Assembly (NCBI GenBank): GCA_900770265.1 | Contig: CAAGJR010000229.1 | Location: forward strand, 1 to 36,986 | Reading direction: 5' to 3' | From: an uncultured Acidaminococcus sp. | Lineage (GTDB): Bacteria > Bacillota > Negativicutes > Acidaminococcales > Acidaminococcaceae | DNA: 36,986 nt | Shown: piece by piece, positions 20,273 to 28,113 of the stretch | Layout: the number at the start of each line of letters is the position of its first letter | Numbering within the stretch: the first letter of the stretch is position 1 | The notes under the pieces: generated by a model | Databases searched by the model: none | Told to the model about the DNA's origin: nothing | The model's input: the letters and a program-made list of their open reading frames with translations, nothing else | Program-made: the position numbers and the translations under genes

Positions 20273-20306
20273 TATAATAAAATCATAGAAATGATAACGA
20301 TTCTCG
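20273..20306 (+). promoter_or_regulatory. Autotransporter promoter with a Fur-box-like operator
   Basis: TATAAT at 20273-20278 is a perfect -10 with no clear -35. Just downstream, 20287-20305 matches the 19-bp Fur consensus at 13 positions, including an uninterrupted AATGATAA. The 15-bp 7-1-7 form (20292-20306) matches at 11. The site overlaps the predicted transcription start (about 20285), where a bound repressor would block transcription. The iron link is inference; no fur gene is in the window. Confidence 0.55.
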
Positions 20307-20332
20307 ATTGATATACAAAAGGAGGCAAACTC

Positions 20333-23170
20333 ATGAAACAACCCTGCAGTTTTACCACCAAATCCGCCAAACGGCAGCTGGCCCTGGCTATACTGGCCAC
20401 GGTGATGCTGGGCAGCACGCCGGTATGGGCGGCAGACTATACTGGAATCATGCCCCAATCCAATGGAAAAAATATTGTTGCCAATAACCGGGTTACCATC
20501 AGTGGGGATCAGGCAGCCATTTCCAATACCGATACTTCGCTGGTTATGGATCAGGTGCAAAAGGGCAGCGGATCGGAATGGGCAAATGTCTACGGTGGTT
20601 ATGCCACTGAATCTGGTCACAGCGTGGAAAATAATACGCTGACCATTTCGAATGCACAGCTGTATGAGGAAGTTGCCGGTGGGCTGGCTTCTGGTACGGC
20701 AGGTTCCAGCGATGTGGTTTCCAATACCCTTTCCATACAAGACAGCACACTCGGTTCTACTCGTAATGTTGTTTATTCTGTTGTCGGCGGTAAGGGGCAG
20801 GGAAATGTCAAAGGGAATCAGCTGCTCCTGTCGGGCAATACGAATATTTATATGTATCCTATGCGTGGTTATGTAACTGCCGGCGGGTACCATTATGATT
20901 CTGATGGAACGACGGGTACGGCCGTAATCAGTGACAATAAGCTGCAGATTACGGGAGGAAATATTGGGCTTACCCAGATGAATACCGGCGGTTATTCAGA
21001 GAGTGGGACGGTAGAAAACAATGGACTCATCATTTCCGGAGATGCCAATGTACATTCGGCCTATGGGGAAGATGTCCCTGATGACCTAAAACCGGCGATT
21101 TATGGCGGGGATGCAGAAACTGGTATTCTGAAAGGGAACCGATTGATCCTTTCTACCAGTGGTAAGGTGGATGTCAGCGGAATCATGGGCGCAGTTACCT
21201 ATGGAACTGGAGCTGCAAACGGGAATACGGTTGAAATTTCCGGCACGGGTACGGTGACCGCAATGGATATCATAGGGGCCTACGTACAAAACGGAGATGT
21301 TTCTGACAACAAAGTGATCATCTCCAACGGAAGTGTTTCTACGCAGGATGTAACGGGTGGCAGTTCAGGATTGGGGAATGCGACCGGTAATGCAGTGACT
21401 CTTTCCGGTGGGGCAGTAAAGACGGATTCGATTATCGGGGGCATTATGCTTGGGAAAAATGGCAGTCCCGATATTGACTATGACAAATTCCAGGTCAGCG
21501 GGAATACGATCACGTTATCAGGCGGCACACTGGCACCACTGTCTGAAGATACTTCTGCTGTGAGCATTGTGGGCGGGCTTTCCGGGGCCGGGGTTGTAGA
21601 AAACAATGCCATCAATTTGAATGCGTCCATGGATCTTTCTACTGTCAACTTTTACGGCTGGAGCAAGGATTACAGTCTGGCAGGGATGGGAGACATGCAG
21701 TCTGATCTATCCGTCACCCACTCCGGCAACACCCTGAACGTGAACGCCGGGGACATCCGGGTGGGGAGCCTGAACAACTTCGACAAAATCGTCTATGGCA
21801 CCGTGCCCTGGAAGACGGATGGCAGCGTACTGACCCTGGTGGGGGACAAGGCTTCCGACCTGAGCGGCACCACCATCGATACCACCCATATTTCCTTCAC
21901 GAATCTGGCCAGCATCGGCAGCGTGGGCAGCTATGCCATGGTCCTGTTGAACGCCAACGGGAAGGAAACGGGGTTGACGGCGGACAACCTGCTGGCCACG
22001 GACAGCACCTGGGACATCAGCAACGCTTTGACCGGTACCGGTACCGTTTCCCTGGACGAGAACGGCAACGTGGTCTACAAGCTGGCTACCACCGAGAAGC
22101 CGGCCGATAACAATGACAACAACGGTGGGTCTGACAACAATGGCGGCAGCGACAATAACGGCGGCAGCGACAGCAACGGAAATGGCGGCGACAGCGGTAA
22201 GCCCATCGTGAAAGCCACGGAACAGACCCACAATGCCCTGATCGCCAACGAAGCGGCCCTGGGTACCCTGAACGCCGGCCGTGACCGGATGGAAGGGGTG
22301 CTGGGCGGTCTGAACGGCCAGGAAGGCGGCGTGATCACGTTCGCCAGCATTGGCGGCAGCGAGGACAAATATGACACCGGCAGCCACAGCACCACCCATA
22401 CCTGGAACGGTCTGGTGGGCGTGGGCAGCGACAAGGCCCTGAAGGACGGGGACTTCTCCTACGGCGTGTTCTACGAATACGGCAAGGGAAACTATGACGT
22501 CTCCAACAGCGGCTACAGCGGCAGCGGCGACGCCACCTACAACGGCGGCGGTGTCATGGCCAAGTATATCGCCCGCAGCAGGAACTACGTGGAAGGCTCC
22601 CTGCGGTTCGGCAGGCTGAAGAACAGCGCCGACTCCGTGCTCCATGACAGTGACGGCAGCAATCTGGGCTACGAGACGGATGCCAGCTACTGGGCCGGAC
22701 ACATCGGCGTGGGCCACATCTTCGATTTGACGGACGAAATGGTCAGCGAGAGCCGGGGCGGCACGAAACGGGCAGCCCGGGATCTGGATGTGTACGGCAA
22801 GTATTTCCACACCCACCTGGGCGGGGATACCTTCAGAGCCGGGCAGGCCGAATACAGCCTGGATGCCCTGAACAGCGATCTGCTGCGCATCGGGGCCCGG
22901 GTAAACAACCGGCACGGCCGCAGCGACTTTTACTATGGCCTGGCCTGGGATTACGAATTCAGCGGCGAGAGCAACGGCACGGTGTCCGCAGCCGGACTGT
23001 CCGCCCCCATCCGCCGGGCCGATGCAGGCGGCAGTAGCGTCATGGGCGAAGTGGGGTGGAAACTGGAAGCCACCGCAGCGAGCCCCTGGGACGTGAACCT
23101 GAGCCTGAGAGGCTACGCCGGCCAGCACAAAGGACTGGGCGGCAATGTGTGGGTCGGGTATCACTTCTGA
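20333..23170 (+). CDS. Autotransporter outer-membrane protein (type Va-like)
   Basis: The 945-aa product has a signal peptide (residues 1-33, ending PVWA), a long passenger of Asn/Ser/Gly-rich repeats suited to a beta-helix (about 40-585), and a linker rich in GGSDNN units (about 588-622). The C-terminal beta-barrel ends GNVWVGYHF, with the terminal Phe expected for BAM recognition. The passenger should be exposed on the cell surface; its target is unknown, with adhesion the common role. AAGGAGG lies 7 bp before the ATG. Codons 40 to about 457 are noticeably poorer in GC and use more ATT, GGT and GTT codons than the rest of the gene and the neighbours. The change is abrupt near 21,710, so the passenger appears to have a different history from the barrel. 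Confidence 0.93.
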   Translation: MKQPCSFTTKSAKRQLALAILATVMLGSTPVWAADYTGIMPQSNGKNIVANNRVTISGDQAAISNTDTSLVMDQVQKGSGSEWANVYGGYATESGHSVENNTLTISNAQLYEEVAGGLASGTAGSSDVVSNTLSIQDSTLGSTRNVVYSVVGGKGQGNVKGNQLLLSGNTNIYMYPMRGYVTAGGYHYDSDGTTGTAVISDNKLQITGGNIGLTQMNTGGYSESGTVENNGLIISGDANVHSAYGEDVPDDLKPAIYGGDAETGILKGNRLILSTSGKVDVSGIMGAVTYGTGAANGNTVEISGTGTVTAMDIIGAYVQNGDVSDNKVIISNGSVSTQDVTGGSSGLGNATGNAVTLSGGAVKTDSIIGGIMLGKNGSPDIDYDKFQVSGNTITLSGGTLAPLSEDTSAVSIVGGLSGAGVVENNAINLNASMDLSTVNFYGWSKDYSLAGMGDMQSDLSVTHSGNTLNVNAGDIRVGSLNNFDKIVYGTVPWKTDGSVLTLVGDKASDLSGTTIDTTHISFTNLASIGSVGSYAMVLLNANGKETGLTADNLLATDSTWDISNALTGTGTVSLDENGNVVYKLATTEKPADNNDNNGGSDNNGGSDNNGGSDSNGNGGDSGKPIVKATEQTHNALIANEAALGTLNAGRDRMEGVLGGLNGQEGGVITFASIGGSEDKYDTGSHSTTHTWNGLVGVGSDKALKDGDFSYGVFYEYGKGNYDVSNSGYSGSGDATYNGGGVMAKYIARSRNYVEGSLRFGRLKNSADSVLHDSDGSNLGYETDASYWAGHIGVGHIFDLTDEMVSESRGGTKRAARDLDVYGKYFHTHLGGDTFRAGQAEYSLDALNSDLLRIGARVNNRHGRSDFYYGLAWDYEFSGESNGTVSAAGLSAPIRRADAGGSSVMGEVGWKLEATAASPWDVNLSLRGYAGQHKGLGGNVWVGYHF

Positions 23171-23187
23171 GGAGGCCTTTGGCCTCC
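23171..23187. repeat. Small palindrome directly after the autotransporter stop
   Basis: GGAGGCC-TTT-GGCCTCC is a perfect 7-bp hairpin starting at the base after the TGA. It has no T run; it may protect the mRNA end or be part of a composite terminator. Confidence 0.55.
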
Positions 23188-23213
23188 GGCTATGAGCCAC
23201 GAGCCGAAGGAGA

Positions 23214-23250
23214 AAATCCGTCACCGGAATTTCCGGCGGCGGATTTTTTT
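23214..23250 (+). terminator. Intrinsic terminator after the autotransporter
   Basis: AAATCCGTC (23214-23222) pairs with GGCGGATTT (23238-23246), with an inner CCGG/CCGG stem and a T run. It is a close copy of the terminator at 20172-20209. Confidence 0.85.
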
Positions 23251-23311
23251 GAATATAGGGGACCGGCTAACCGGCGCACTTTTTGTTTGCTACCCCCTAA
23301 CCGTTTGTTCG

Positions 23312-23320
23312 TGCTATAAT
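23312..23320 (+). promoter_or_regulatory. Extended -10 promoter of the CDF transporter gene
   Basis: TGCTATAAT is a perfect extended -10. No recognisable -35 lies upstream. The coding start is 40 bp downstream, after a GAAAGGAAG ribosome site. Confidence 0.65.
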
Positions 23321-23359
23321 AGGGCCGATATTCTATTGTACTGAAAGGAAGTTTTATCC

Positions 23360-24490
23360 ATGGGAGAACGTCAAGTATGGCAGCGGGAGGCTGTGATCCT
23401 GCGCACCAGTTTGATCGGCATCGTGGTGAACCTCCTGCTGGCCGGGTTCAAGGCGGTGGTGGGGTTCTCCACCCACAGCATCGCAATTTTGATGGACGCG
23501 GTGAATAACCTGTCCGATGTGCTTTCTTCGGTGATCACGGTGGCCGGGGCCAAACTGGCCTGCCGCAATCCTGATTTCGAACATCCCTTCGGCCACGGGC
23601 GCTATGAATACCTGAGCGCCCTGGTGATTTCCATGATCATTTTCTACGCGGGCATCACGGCCCTGGTGGAAAGTGTGAAGAAGATCCTGGATCCGGCGGT
23701 GCCGGAATACAACGGAGAGACCATCCTGCTCCTGGTGGTGGCCATCGTGGTGAAGATCGTGCTGGGCCGCTACGTGAAGAGCAAGGGCCAGCAGGTGGAT
23801 TCCGGGGCCCTGGTGGGGTCGGGGGCCGATGCCCTGTTCGACGCCGTCCTGTCGTTCTCGGTGCTGGCGGCGGCTCTGGTGTATCTGCAGTGGGGTCTCT
23901 CCCTGGAAGCCTACGTGGGCGCCTTCATCGCCTGTATCATTTTGAAAAGCGGCTATGGCCTCCTGCGGGACACCCTGAACGAAATCCTGGGGGAACGGCC
24001 CAATCCAGTACTGGTACGTCAGATCAAGAACCTGCTGGTGGAGGAACCGGAAATCCGGGGGGCCTATGACCTGATGATCAACAACTATGGCCCGGGACGG
24101 AACTATGCTTCGGTGCACATCGAACTGCCCGATACCATGACGGTGGAGCAGGTGGATGAACTGACTCACCGGATCCACAAGAAGGTATACCAGGCTACTG
24201 GGGTGAGCCTGACTGGGGTGACGGTGTATTCCTTCAATACAAAGGACCCGGAGGCGGCCCAGATCCGGGAGACTGTGACCGAGGTTGTCATGAAGCACGC
24301 CTGGGCCCTGCAGGTGCACGGGTTCTACGTGGATCGGAAAAAGAAGCAGATGCGCTTTGACGTGGTGATTACGTTCGGTACGGACCGCAACCGGGCGTCC
24401 AGAGAGCTGAAGGAAGAGCTGGAACCCCTGTATCCGGGATACTGGATCTCCGTGGATACGGACATGGATATTTCGGCGCTGCATGGGTGA
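23360..24490 (+). CDS. Cation diffusion facilitator family metal transporter
   Basis: CDF proteins export divalent metals (Zn, Mn, Fe, Co) from the cytoplasm by proton exchange. The 376-aa product has the expected membrane core with the metal-site motif DAVNNLSDV in TM2 and the second half-site ADALFDA in TM5, plus HPFGHGRYEY before TM3. About 150 residues of cytoplasmic C-terminal domain follow, beginning at LVEEPEIRGAYDLM. The D-D / D-D pattern does not separate Mn from Zn with confidence. It is monocistronic, with a terminator before it and a repeat region after it. Confidence 0.92.
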   Translation: MGERQVWQREAVILRTSLIGIVVNLLLAGFKAVVGFSTHSIAILMDAVNNLSDVLSSVITVAGAKLACRNPDFEHPFGHGRYEYLSALVISMIIFYAGITALVESVKKILDPAVPEYNGETILLLVVAIVVKIVLGRYVKSKGQQVDSGALVGSGADALFDAVLSFSVLAAALVYLQWGLSLEAYVGAFIACIILKSGYGLLRDTLNEILGERPNPVLVRQIKNLLVEEPEIRGAYDLMINNYGPGRNYASVHIELPDTMTVEQVDELTHRIHKKVYQATGVSLTGVTVYSFNTKDPEAAQIRETVTEVVMKHAWALQVHGFYVDRKKKQMRFDVVITFGTDRNRASRELKEELEPLYPGYWISVDTDMDISALHG

Positions 24491-24496
24491 AAAACA

Positions 24497-24639
24497 AGTG
24501 GTTAGTGGATAGTGGGTAGTGACTAGTGAAAAAGAAAATTACCTTGTATAGTTGATCAGCGATACTTTTCTTCAGCAAATTTACCATTGGTGCATTTGCC
24601 TCCTTCACTAACCACTAACCACCAATCACCAGTCATTAA
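24497..24639. repeat. Inverted pair of heptamer arrays
   Basis: Five units of AGTGGTT/AGTGACT type (24497-24531) face five units of CCACTAA/TCACTAA type (24605-24639) in opposite orientation. Bases 24502-24522 and 24605-24625 are complementary at 18 of 21 positions, so the pair could fold as one long stem with an 82-nt loop. I see no gene in the loop. Confidence 0.65.
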
Positions 24640-24672
24640 AAAAATATTGTAATATTTTTTTTCAAAAAGTGC

Positions 24673-24701
24673 TTGACGAATCCATCCTTTTGCCGTATAA
24701 T
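24673..24701 (+). promoter_or_regulatory. Promoter of tRNA-Pro
   Basis: TTGACG at 24673-24678 and TATAAT at 24696-24701 have the ideal 17-bp spacer. The tRNA begins 12 bp downstream. Confidence 0.9.
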
Positions 24702-24713
24702 CTTACTTGTGTT

Positions 24714-24790
24714 CGGGGCGTAGCGCAGTTTGGTAGCGCGCTTCCTTGGGGTGGAAGAGGTCGTGAGTTCGAATCTCGCCGCTCCGACCA
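24714..24790 (+). tRNA. tRNA-Pro (anticodon GGG)
   Basis: A 77-nt cloverleaf with encoded CCA. The acceptor stem CGGGGCG pairs with CGCTCCG (one G-U), the D stem is GCGC/GCGC, and the anticodon stem is CTTCC/GGAAG. The 7-nt loop TTGGGGT places GGG at the anticodon, and the T arm is GTGAG-TTCGAAT-CTCGC. It reads CCC and CCU codons. It stands alone between its own promoter and terminator. Confidence 0.95.
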
Positions 24791-24804
24791 TTTAATTGAA
24801 CTGG

Positions 24805-24836
24805 ACGCCACAAAGGTAACTTTGTGGCGTTTTTTC
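24805..24836 (+). terminator. Intrinsic terminator after tRNA-Pro
   Basis: An 11-bp perfect stem (24805-24815 with 24820-24830, containing GCCACAAAG) has a GTAA loop and a T run. Confidence 0.9.
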
Positions 24837-24846
24837 ATGCTTGAAA

Positions 24847-24862
24847 TGCTATAATATATAAT
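24847..24862 (+). promoter_or_regulatory. Extended -10 promoter of prfC
   Basis: TGCTATAAT at 24847-24855 is a perfect extended -10; a second TATAAT overlaps it at 24857-24862. The -35 position falls in the tRNA terminator and is poor. Confidence 0.6.
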
Positions 24863-24912
24863 GAGAGAATCTGTGGATCCAATCCGATCTTGTTTCAGGA
24901 GGAGTGCCTTGC

Positions 24913-26523
24913 ATGTCTGAGCTGCAGGAAAAAATTGCGAAAAGAAGAACGTTTGCCATTATTTCTCATCCGGATGCCGGTAAAACGACACTGACTGAGA
25001 AATTATTGTTATATGGGGGCGCCATCCATCTGGCCGGCTCCGTGAAATCCAGAAAGGCCAATAAACATGCAGTGTCCGACTGGATGGAAATCGAAAAACA
25101 GAGAGGGATTTCCGTCACCTCTTCCGTGCTGCAGTTCGACTACGACGGGTATCGGGTGAATATCCTGGACACCCCCGGGCACCAGGACTTCTCGGAAGAC
25201 ACGTACCGGACCCTGATTGCCGCCGACAGCGCCGTCATGCTGATCGATGCCGCCAAGGGCGTGGAACCCCAGACGAAGAAACTGTTCTGGGTCTGCCACC
25301 GCCGCAAGCTGCCCATCTTCACGTTCGTGAACAAACTGGACCGGTACGGCCGGGCTCCCATGGACCTGATGGACGAAATCGAAAAGGTGCTGCACATCAA
25401 CGCCTATCCCATCAACTGGCCCATCGGTACGGACGGTCACTACATCGGTGTGTACGACCGGCTGAAGAAGCAGGTGGAACTGTTCGACAACGACAGCAGC
25501 CACGGCTCCAAGATTCTGAAGAGCACCACCGGCAGCCTGGATGACCCTGCCATCCGGGAAGCCATCGGCGAATCCAACCTGCAGAGCCTGAAGGACGACA
25601 TCGAGCTGCTGGACCTGGCCGGGGATGAATTCGACCTGGACCGGGTGGACGCCGGCGAGCTGACCCCCATGTTCTTCGGGTCCGCCATGACGAACTTCGG
25701 CGTGCGCAGCTTCCTGGAAAAATTCCTGGAACTGTCCCCGCAGCCCCAGCCCCGGAAACTGAAGGACGGGGGAGAGGTGAAACCCACGGATGAGGACTTT
25801 ACCGCCTTCATCTTCAAGATCCAGGCCAACATGAACCCGGCCCACCGGGACCGGATCTCGTTCATGCGCATCTGCTCCGGCGTGTTCGAAAAGGGCATGA
25901 CCGTGTGGCATGTGCAGGGGCAGAAACCGGTGAAACTGGCCCAGCCCCAGCAGTTCATGGCCCAGGAACGGACCACGGTGGAAAAGGCCTACCCCGGCGA
26001 CATCATCGGGGTGTTCGACCCGGGTATCTTCTCCATCGGCGACACCCTGTGCAACGAGAAGCACCCGGTGCAGTTCGAGGATTTCCCCATTTTCCCGCCG
26101 GAAATTTTTGCCAAGGTACAGCCCAAGGATTCCATGAAGCGGAAGCAGTTTGAAAAGGGCATTGTCCAACTGGCCCAGGAAGGCGCCATCCAGGTGTTCA
26201 AACAGAAGAACATCGGCATGGAAAGCTTCGTGGTGGGCGTGGTCGGTCAGCTGCAGCTGGAAGTACTGGAATACCGGCTGCTGAACGAATACAATGCCAA
26301 ACTGGTGATGCAGCAGCTGCCCTACACGGTGGCCCGCTGGGTCTACGCCGACGATCCGGAACTGATCCGGAACATGAAGGGCCTGGACAACGGCATGCTG
26401 GTGTACGATAAGCTGAGCCGGCCGGTGATCCTGGTGTCCAACGAATGGAACCTGAACTGGATCCTGGAACGGAACCCGGGCATCAACTTCACCCAGGTCC
26501 CCAGCGAAGCCAGAGCCATCTGA
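24913..26523 (+). CDS. prfC: Peptide chain release factor 3
   Basis: RF3 is a GTPase that recycles RF1/RF2 from ribosomes after termination. The 536-aa product has the G1 motif SHPDAGKTTLTEKLL, the DTPGHQDFSEDTYRT G3 motif, NKLDRYGR for G4, and an RF3-type C-terminus with LQLEVLEYRL. The RF3-specific KSRKANKHAVSDWMEIEKQRGISVTSSV segment distinguishes it from EF-G. I chose ATG 24913, 8 bp after AGGAGGAG; an upstream in-frame GTG at 24904 overlaps that site. No terminator separates it from the next gene. Confidence 0.96.
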   Translation: MSELQEKIAKRRTFAIISHPDAGKTTLTEKLLLYGGAIHLAGSVKSRKANKHAVSDWMEIEKQRGISVTSSVLQFDYDGYRVNILDTPGHQDFSEDTYRTLIAADSAVMLIDAAKGVEPQTKKLFWVCHRRKLPIFTFVNKLDRYGRAPMDLMDEIEKVLHINAYPINWPIGTDGHYIGVYDRLKKQVELFDNDSSHGSKILKSTTGSLDDPAIREAIGESNLQSLKDDIELLDLAGDEFDLDRVDAGELTPMFFGSAMTNFGVRSFLEKFLELSPQPQPRKLKDGGEVKPTDEDFTAFIFKIQANMNPAHRDRISFMRICSGVFEKGMTVWHVQGQKPVKLAQPQQFMAQERTTVEKAYPGDIIGVFDPGIFSIGDTLCNEKHPVQFEDFPIFPPEIFAKVQPKDSMKRKQFEKGIVQLAQEGAIQVFKQKNIGMESFVVGVVGQLQLEVLEYRLLNEYNAKLVMQQLPYTVARWVYADDPELIRNMKGLDNGMLVYDKLSRPVILVSNEWNLNWILERNPGINFTQVPSEARAI

Positions 26524-26549
26524 TTTGAGAAGTTGCCTGTGGCAAAGTC

Positions 26550-26577
26550 AACGATGAACGACAAACGATGAACCTTA
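26550..26577. repeat. Heptamer repeat array of a different sequence (4 units)
   Basis: AACGATGAAC occurs at 26550-26559 and again 14 bp later, at 26564-26573. The stretch reads as four 7-bp units of AACGATG type. It has the period of the TCACTAG arrays but another sequence, and lies between prfC and the glycosyltransferase gene. Confidence 0.5.
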
Positions 26578-26592
26578 CAAAGAGGTAATGAT

Positions 26593-27336
26593 ATGGATAT
26601 CAATAATAAACCCGTTATGGACATCCTGGGGGTGCCCGTCACTCCCTTTTCCATGGCAGAAGCCGTGGACTGGCTCATGGAGCGGGTGGCGCAGAATGTG
26701 ACCACCCAGGTGGTGACCGCCAACGCGGAAATCATCATGATGGCCCAGGACCTGCCGGCTTACCGGGCCCTGCTGCAGCAGACGGACCTGATCCTGGCTG
26801 ACGGGGCCGGTACCGTCTGGGCCGGCCGGAAGCTGGGCTACCAGGTCCCCGAACGGGTGGCCGGGTTCGACCTGTTCCTGCATCTGATGCAGTACGGCGC
26901 CACCCATGGCACCACGTTCTTCCTGTTCGGAGCCGCCCCGGGCATTGCGGAAGCCGCAAAGAAAAAGGCCGAGGAACTGTACCCGGGCGTGAAGATCGTA
27001 GGGACCCGGAACGGCTACTTCAACAAGGAAGACGAACCGGCAATCATCCAGCAGATCAACGACAGCGGCGCGGACGTGCTGTTCGCCGCCCTGGGAGCTC
27101 CCAAGCAGGAATTCTGGCTGCAGGAGCACCGGGACGAACTGAAACCGGCCCTGCGAGTGGGGCTGGGCGGCAGCTTCGATGTGCTGGCCGGCAAGATGGA
27201 ACGGGCCCCGAAATGGATGCAGGAAGCGTCCCTGGAATGGCTGTTCCGGCTGTACAAGCAGCCCAGCCGCCTGGGCCGCATGATGGCCCTGCCCAAGTTC
27301 GTCATCAAGGTCCTGCAGTATCAACACAAATCGTGA
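26593..27336 (+). CDS. WecG/TagA/CpsF family glycosyltransferase
   Basis: Members transfer N-acetylmannosamine-type sugars onto polyprenyl-linked intermediates of cell-surface polymers at the cytoplasmic face of the membrane. The 247-aa product shows the family's TANAEIIMMAQ, LADGAGTVWAGR, FLFGAAPGIAEAA, the LGAPKQEFWL motif and the GLGGSFDVLAGK segment; the PKWMQEASLEWLFRL end is also typical. WecG (enterobacterial common antigen) and TagA (wall teichoic acid) cannot be told apart by sequence alone. A GAGGT site precedes the ATG. The next genes are also envelope genes. Confidence 0.92.
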   Translation: MDINNKPVMDILGVPVTPFSMAEAVDWLMERVAQNVTTQVVTANAEIIMMAQDLPAYRALLQQTDLILADGAGTVWAGRKLGYQVPERVAGFDLFLHLMQYGATHGTTFFLFGAAPGIAEAAKKKAEELYPGVKIVGTRNGYFNKEDEPAIIQQINDSGADVLFAALGAPKQEFWLQEHRDELKPALRVGLGGSFDVLAGKMERAPKWMQEASLEWLFRLYKQPSRLGRMMALPKFVIKVLQYQHKS

Positions 27337-27351
27337 ATTCGACAGGAAACC

Positions 27352-27403
27352 GCAGGGGCTTACCAAGACCGGCGGAGCCGTGTCGCCCGGTAAGACCGCT
27401 TCA
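27352..27403. repeat. REP-like palindromic element
   Basis: CTTACC (27359-27364) pairs with GGTAAG (27389-27394) around a small GGC/GCC hairpin. The flanks match the third module at 15518-15566: both have AGGGG, then TTACCAAGA, then TCGCCCGGTAA in the same order. Confidence 0.65.
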
Positions 27404-27435
27404 GTTTCTCTCTTTCAACTTTCAGCCAAATAAGG

Positions 27436-27441
27436 TATAAT
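27436..27441 (+). promoter_or_regulatory. Probable -10 of the psd-pssA operon
   Basis: TATAAT is perfect; TTTCAA at 27413-27418, 17 bp upstream, is a weak -35. The psd start is about 25 bp downstream. Confidence 0.5.
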
Positions 27442-27465
27442 GAAACGATGGGTGGAGGTGAAGTT

Positions 27466-28113
27466 GTGTTCAAATATAACTATATTATTCTTAAAGAAGG
27501 CTATCCTTTCATCATCATCACAGCCATTATCACCTTGCTGGTTGGATATCTGGCGGGCCCGGTGTTTGCCGTGCTGCCCTTTGTGCTGATGGTTTATTTC
27601 ACGTATTTTTTCCGGCAGCGGGTCCTGGATGTGAAGCAGGATCCCAGTCTGCTGTATTCCCCGGCGGACGGCACGGTCATGGGGGTGGAGGAATTCTTCG
27701 ATACGGAGTTCCTCAATGAACCGGCCAAGAAAGTGACAATTTTCCTTTCTGTATTCAATGTACATTCCAACCGGGCTCCCATGACGGGGCTCATCAAGTA
27801 CATGCGCTACACCTGCGGTGGCTACGAACCGGCCTATAAGGATTCGGCTCCCATTGTGAACGAGCGTATGGCCATCGGTCTGGACAACGGAAAGAACCGG
27901 GTGCTGGTCATCCAGATTGCAGGAATCCTGGCCCGGCGCATCGTCAGCTGGACATCCCTGGGCAGCCGGCTGCGGCAGGGCGAACCTTATGGTATGATCA
28001 AGTTCGGTTCCTGTACAGAGCTGGTCATGCCCCGTTCGGTGGAAGTGTTGGTCCGCAAGGGCGATAAAGTCCAGGGCGGTATCAGTATTATCGGGAGGCA
28101 GAAAGCAGAATGA
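27466..28113 (+). CDS. psd: Phosphatidylserine decarboxylase (short, archaeal-type)
   Basis: Psd makes phosphatidylethanolamine from phosphatidylserine at the inner membrane. The product is 215 aa with two hydrophobic segments near residues 13-45, then YSPADGTVMGVEE and IFLSVFNVHSNRAPMTG. The self-cleavage site that yields the pyruvoyl group appears as KFGSCTEL (Gly-Ser), the form of short Psd proteins, rather than the LGST of E. coli Psd. I chose GTG 27466, which follows GGAGGTG; ATG 27448 overlaps that site. The stop overlaps the pssA start by four bases. Confidence 0.9.
   Translation: MFKYNYIILKEGYPFIIITAIITLLVGYLAGPVFAVLPFVLMVYFTYFFRQRVLDVKQDPSLLYSPADGTVMGVEEFFDTEFLNEPAKKVTIFLSVFNVHSNRAPMTGLIKYMRYTCGGYEPAYKDSAPIVNERMAIGLDNGKNRVLVIQIAGILARRIVSWTSLGSRLRQGEPYGMIKFGSCTELVMPRSVEVLVRKGDKVQGGISIIGRQKAE

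Noticed and set aside
20333..23170. Prophage or insertion sequence around the autotransporter
   Set aside because: No integrase, transposase, terminal inverted repeats or phage genes are present; only the passenger composition is unusual.
24369..24608. Minus-strand ORF (79 aa) with an AAGGAGG-like site between the CDF gene and tRNA-Pro
   Set aside because: It runs through a repeat array and into the antisense of the CDF gene; its composition is that of a chance frame.
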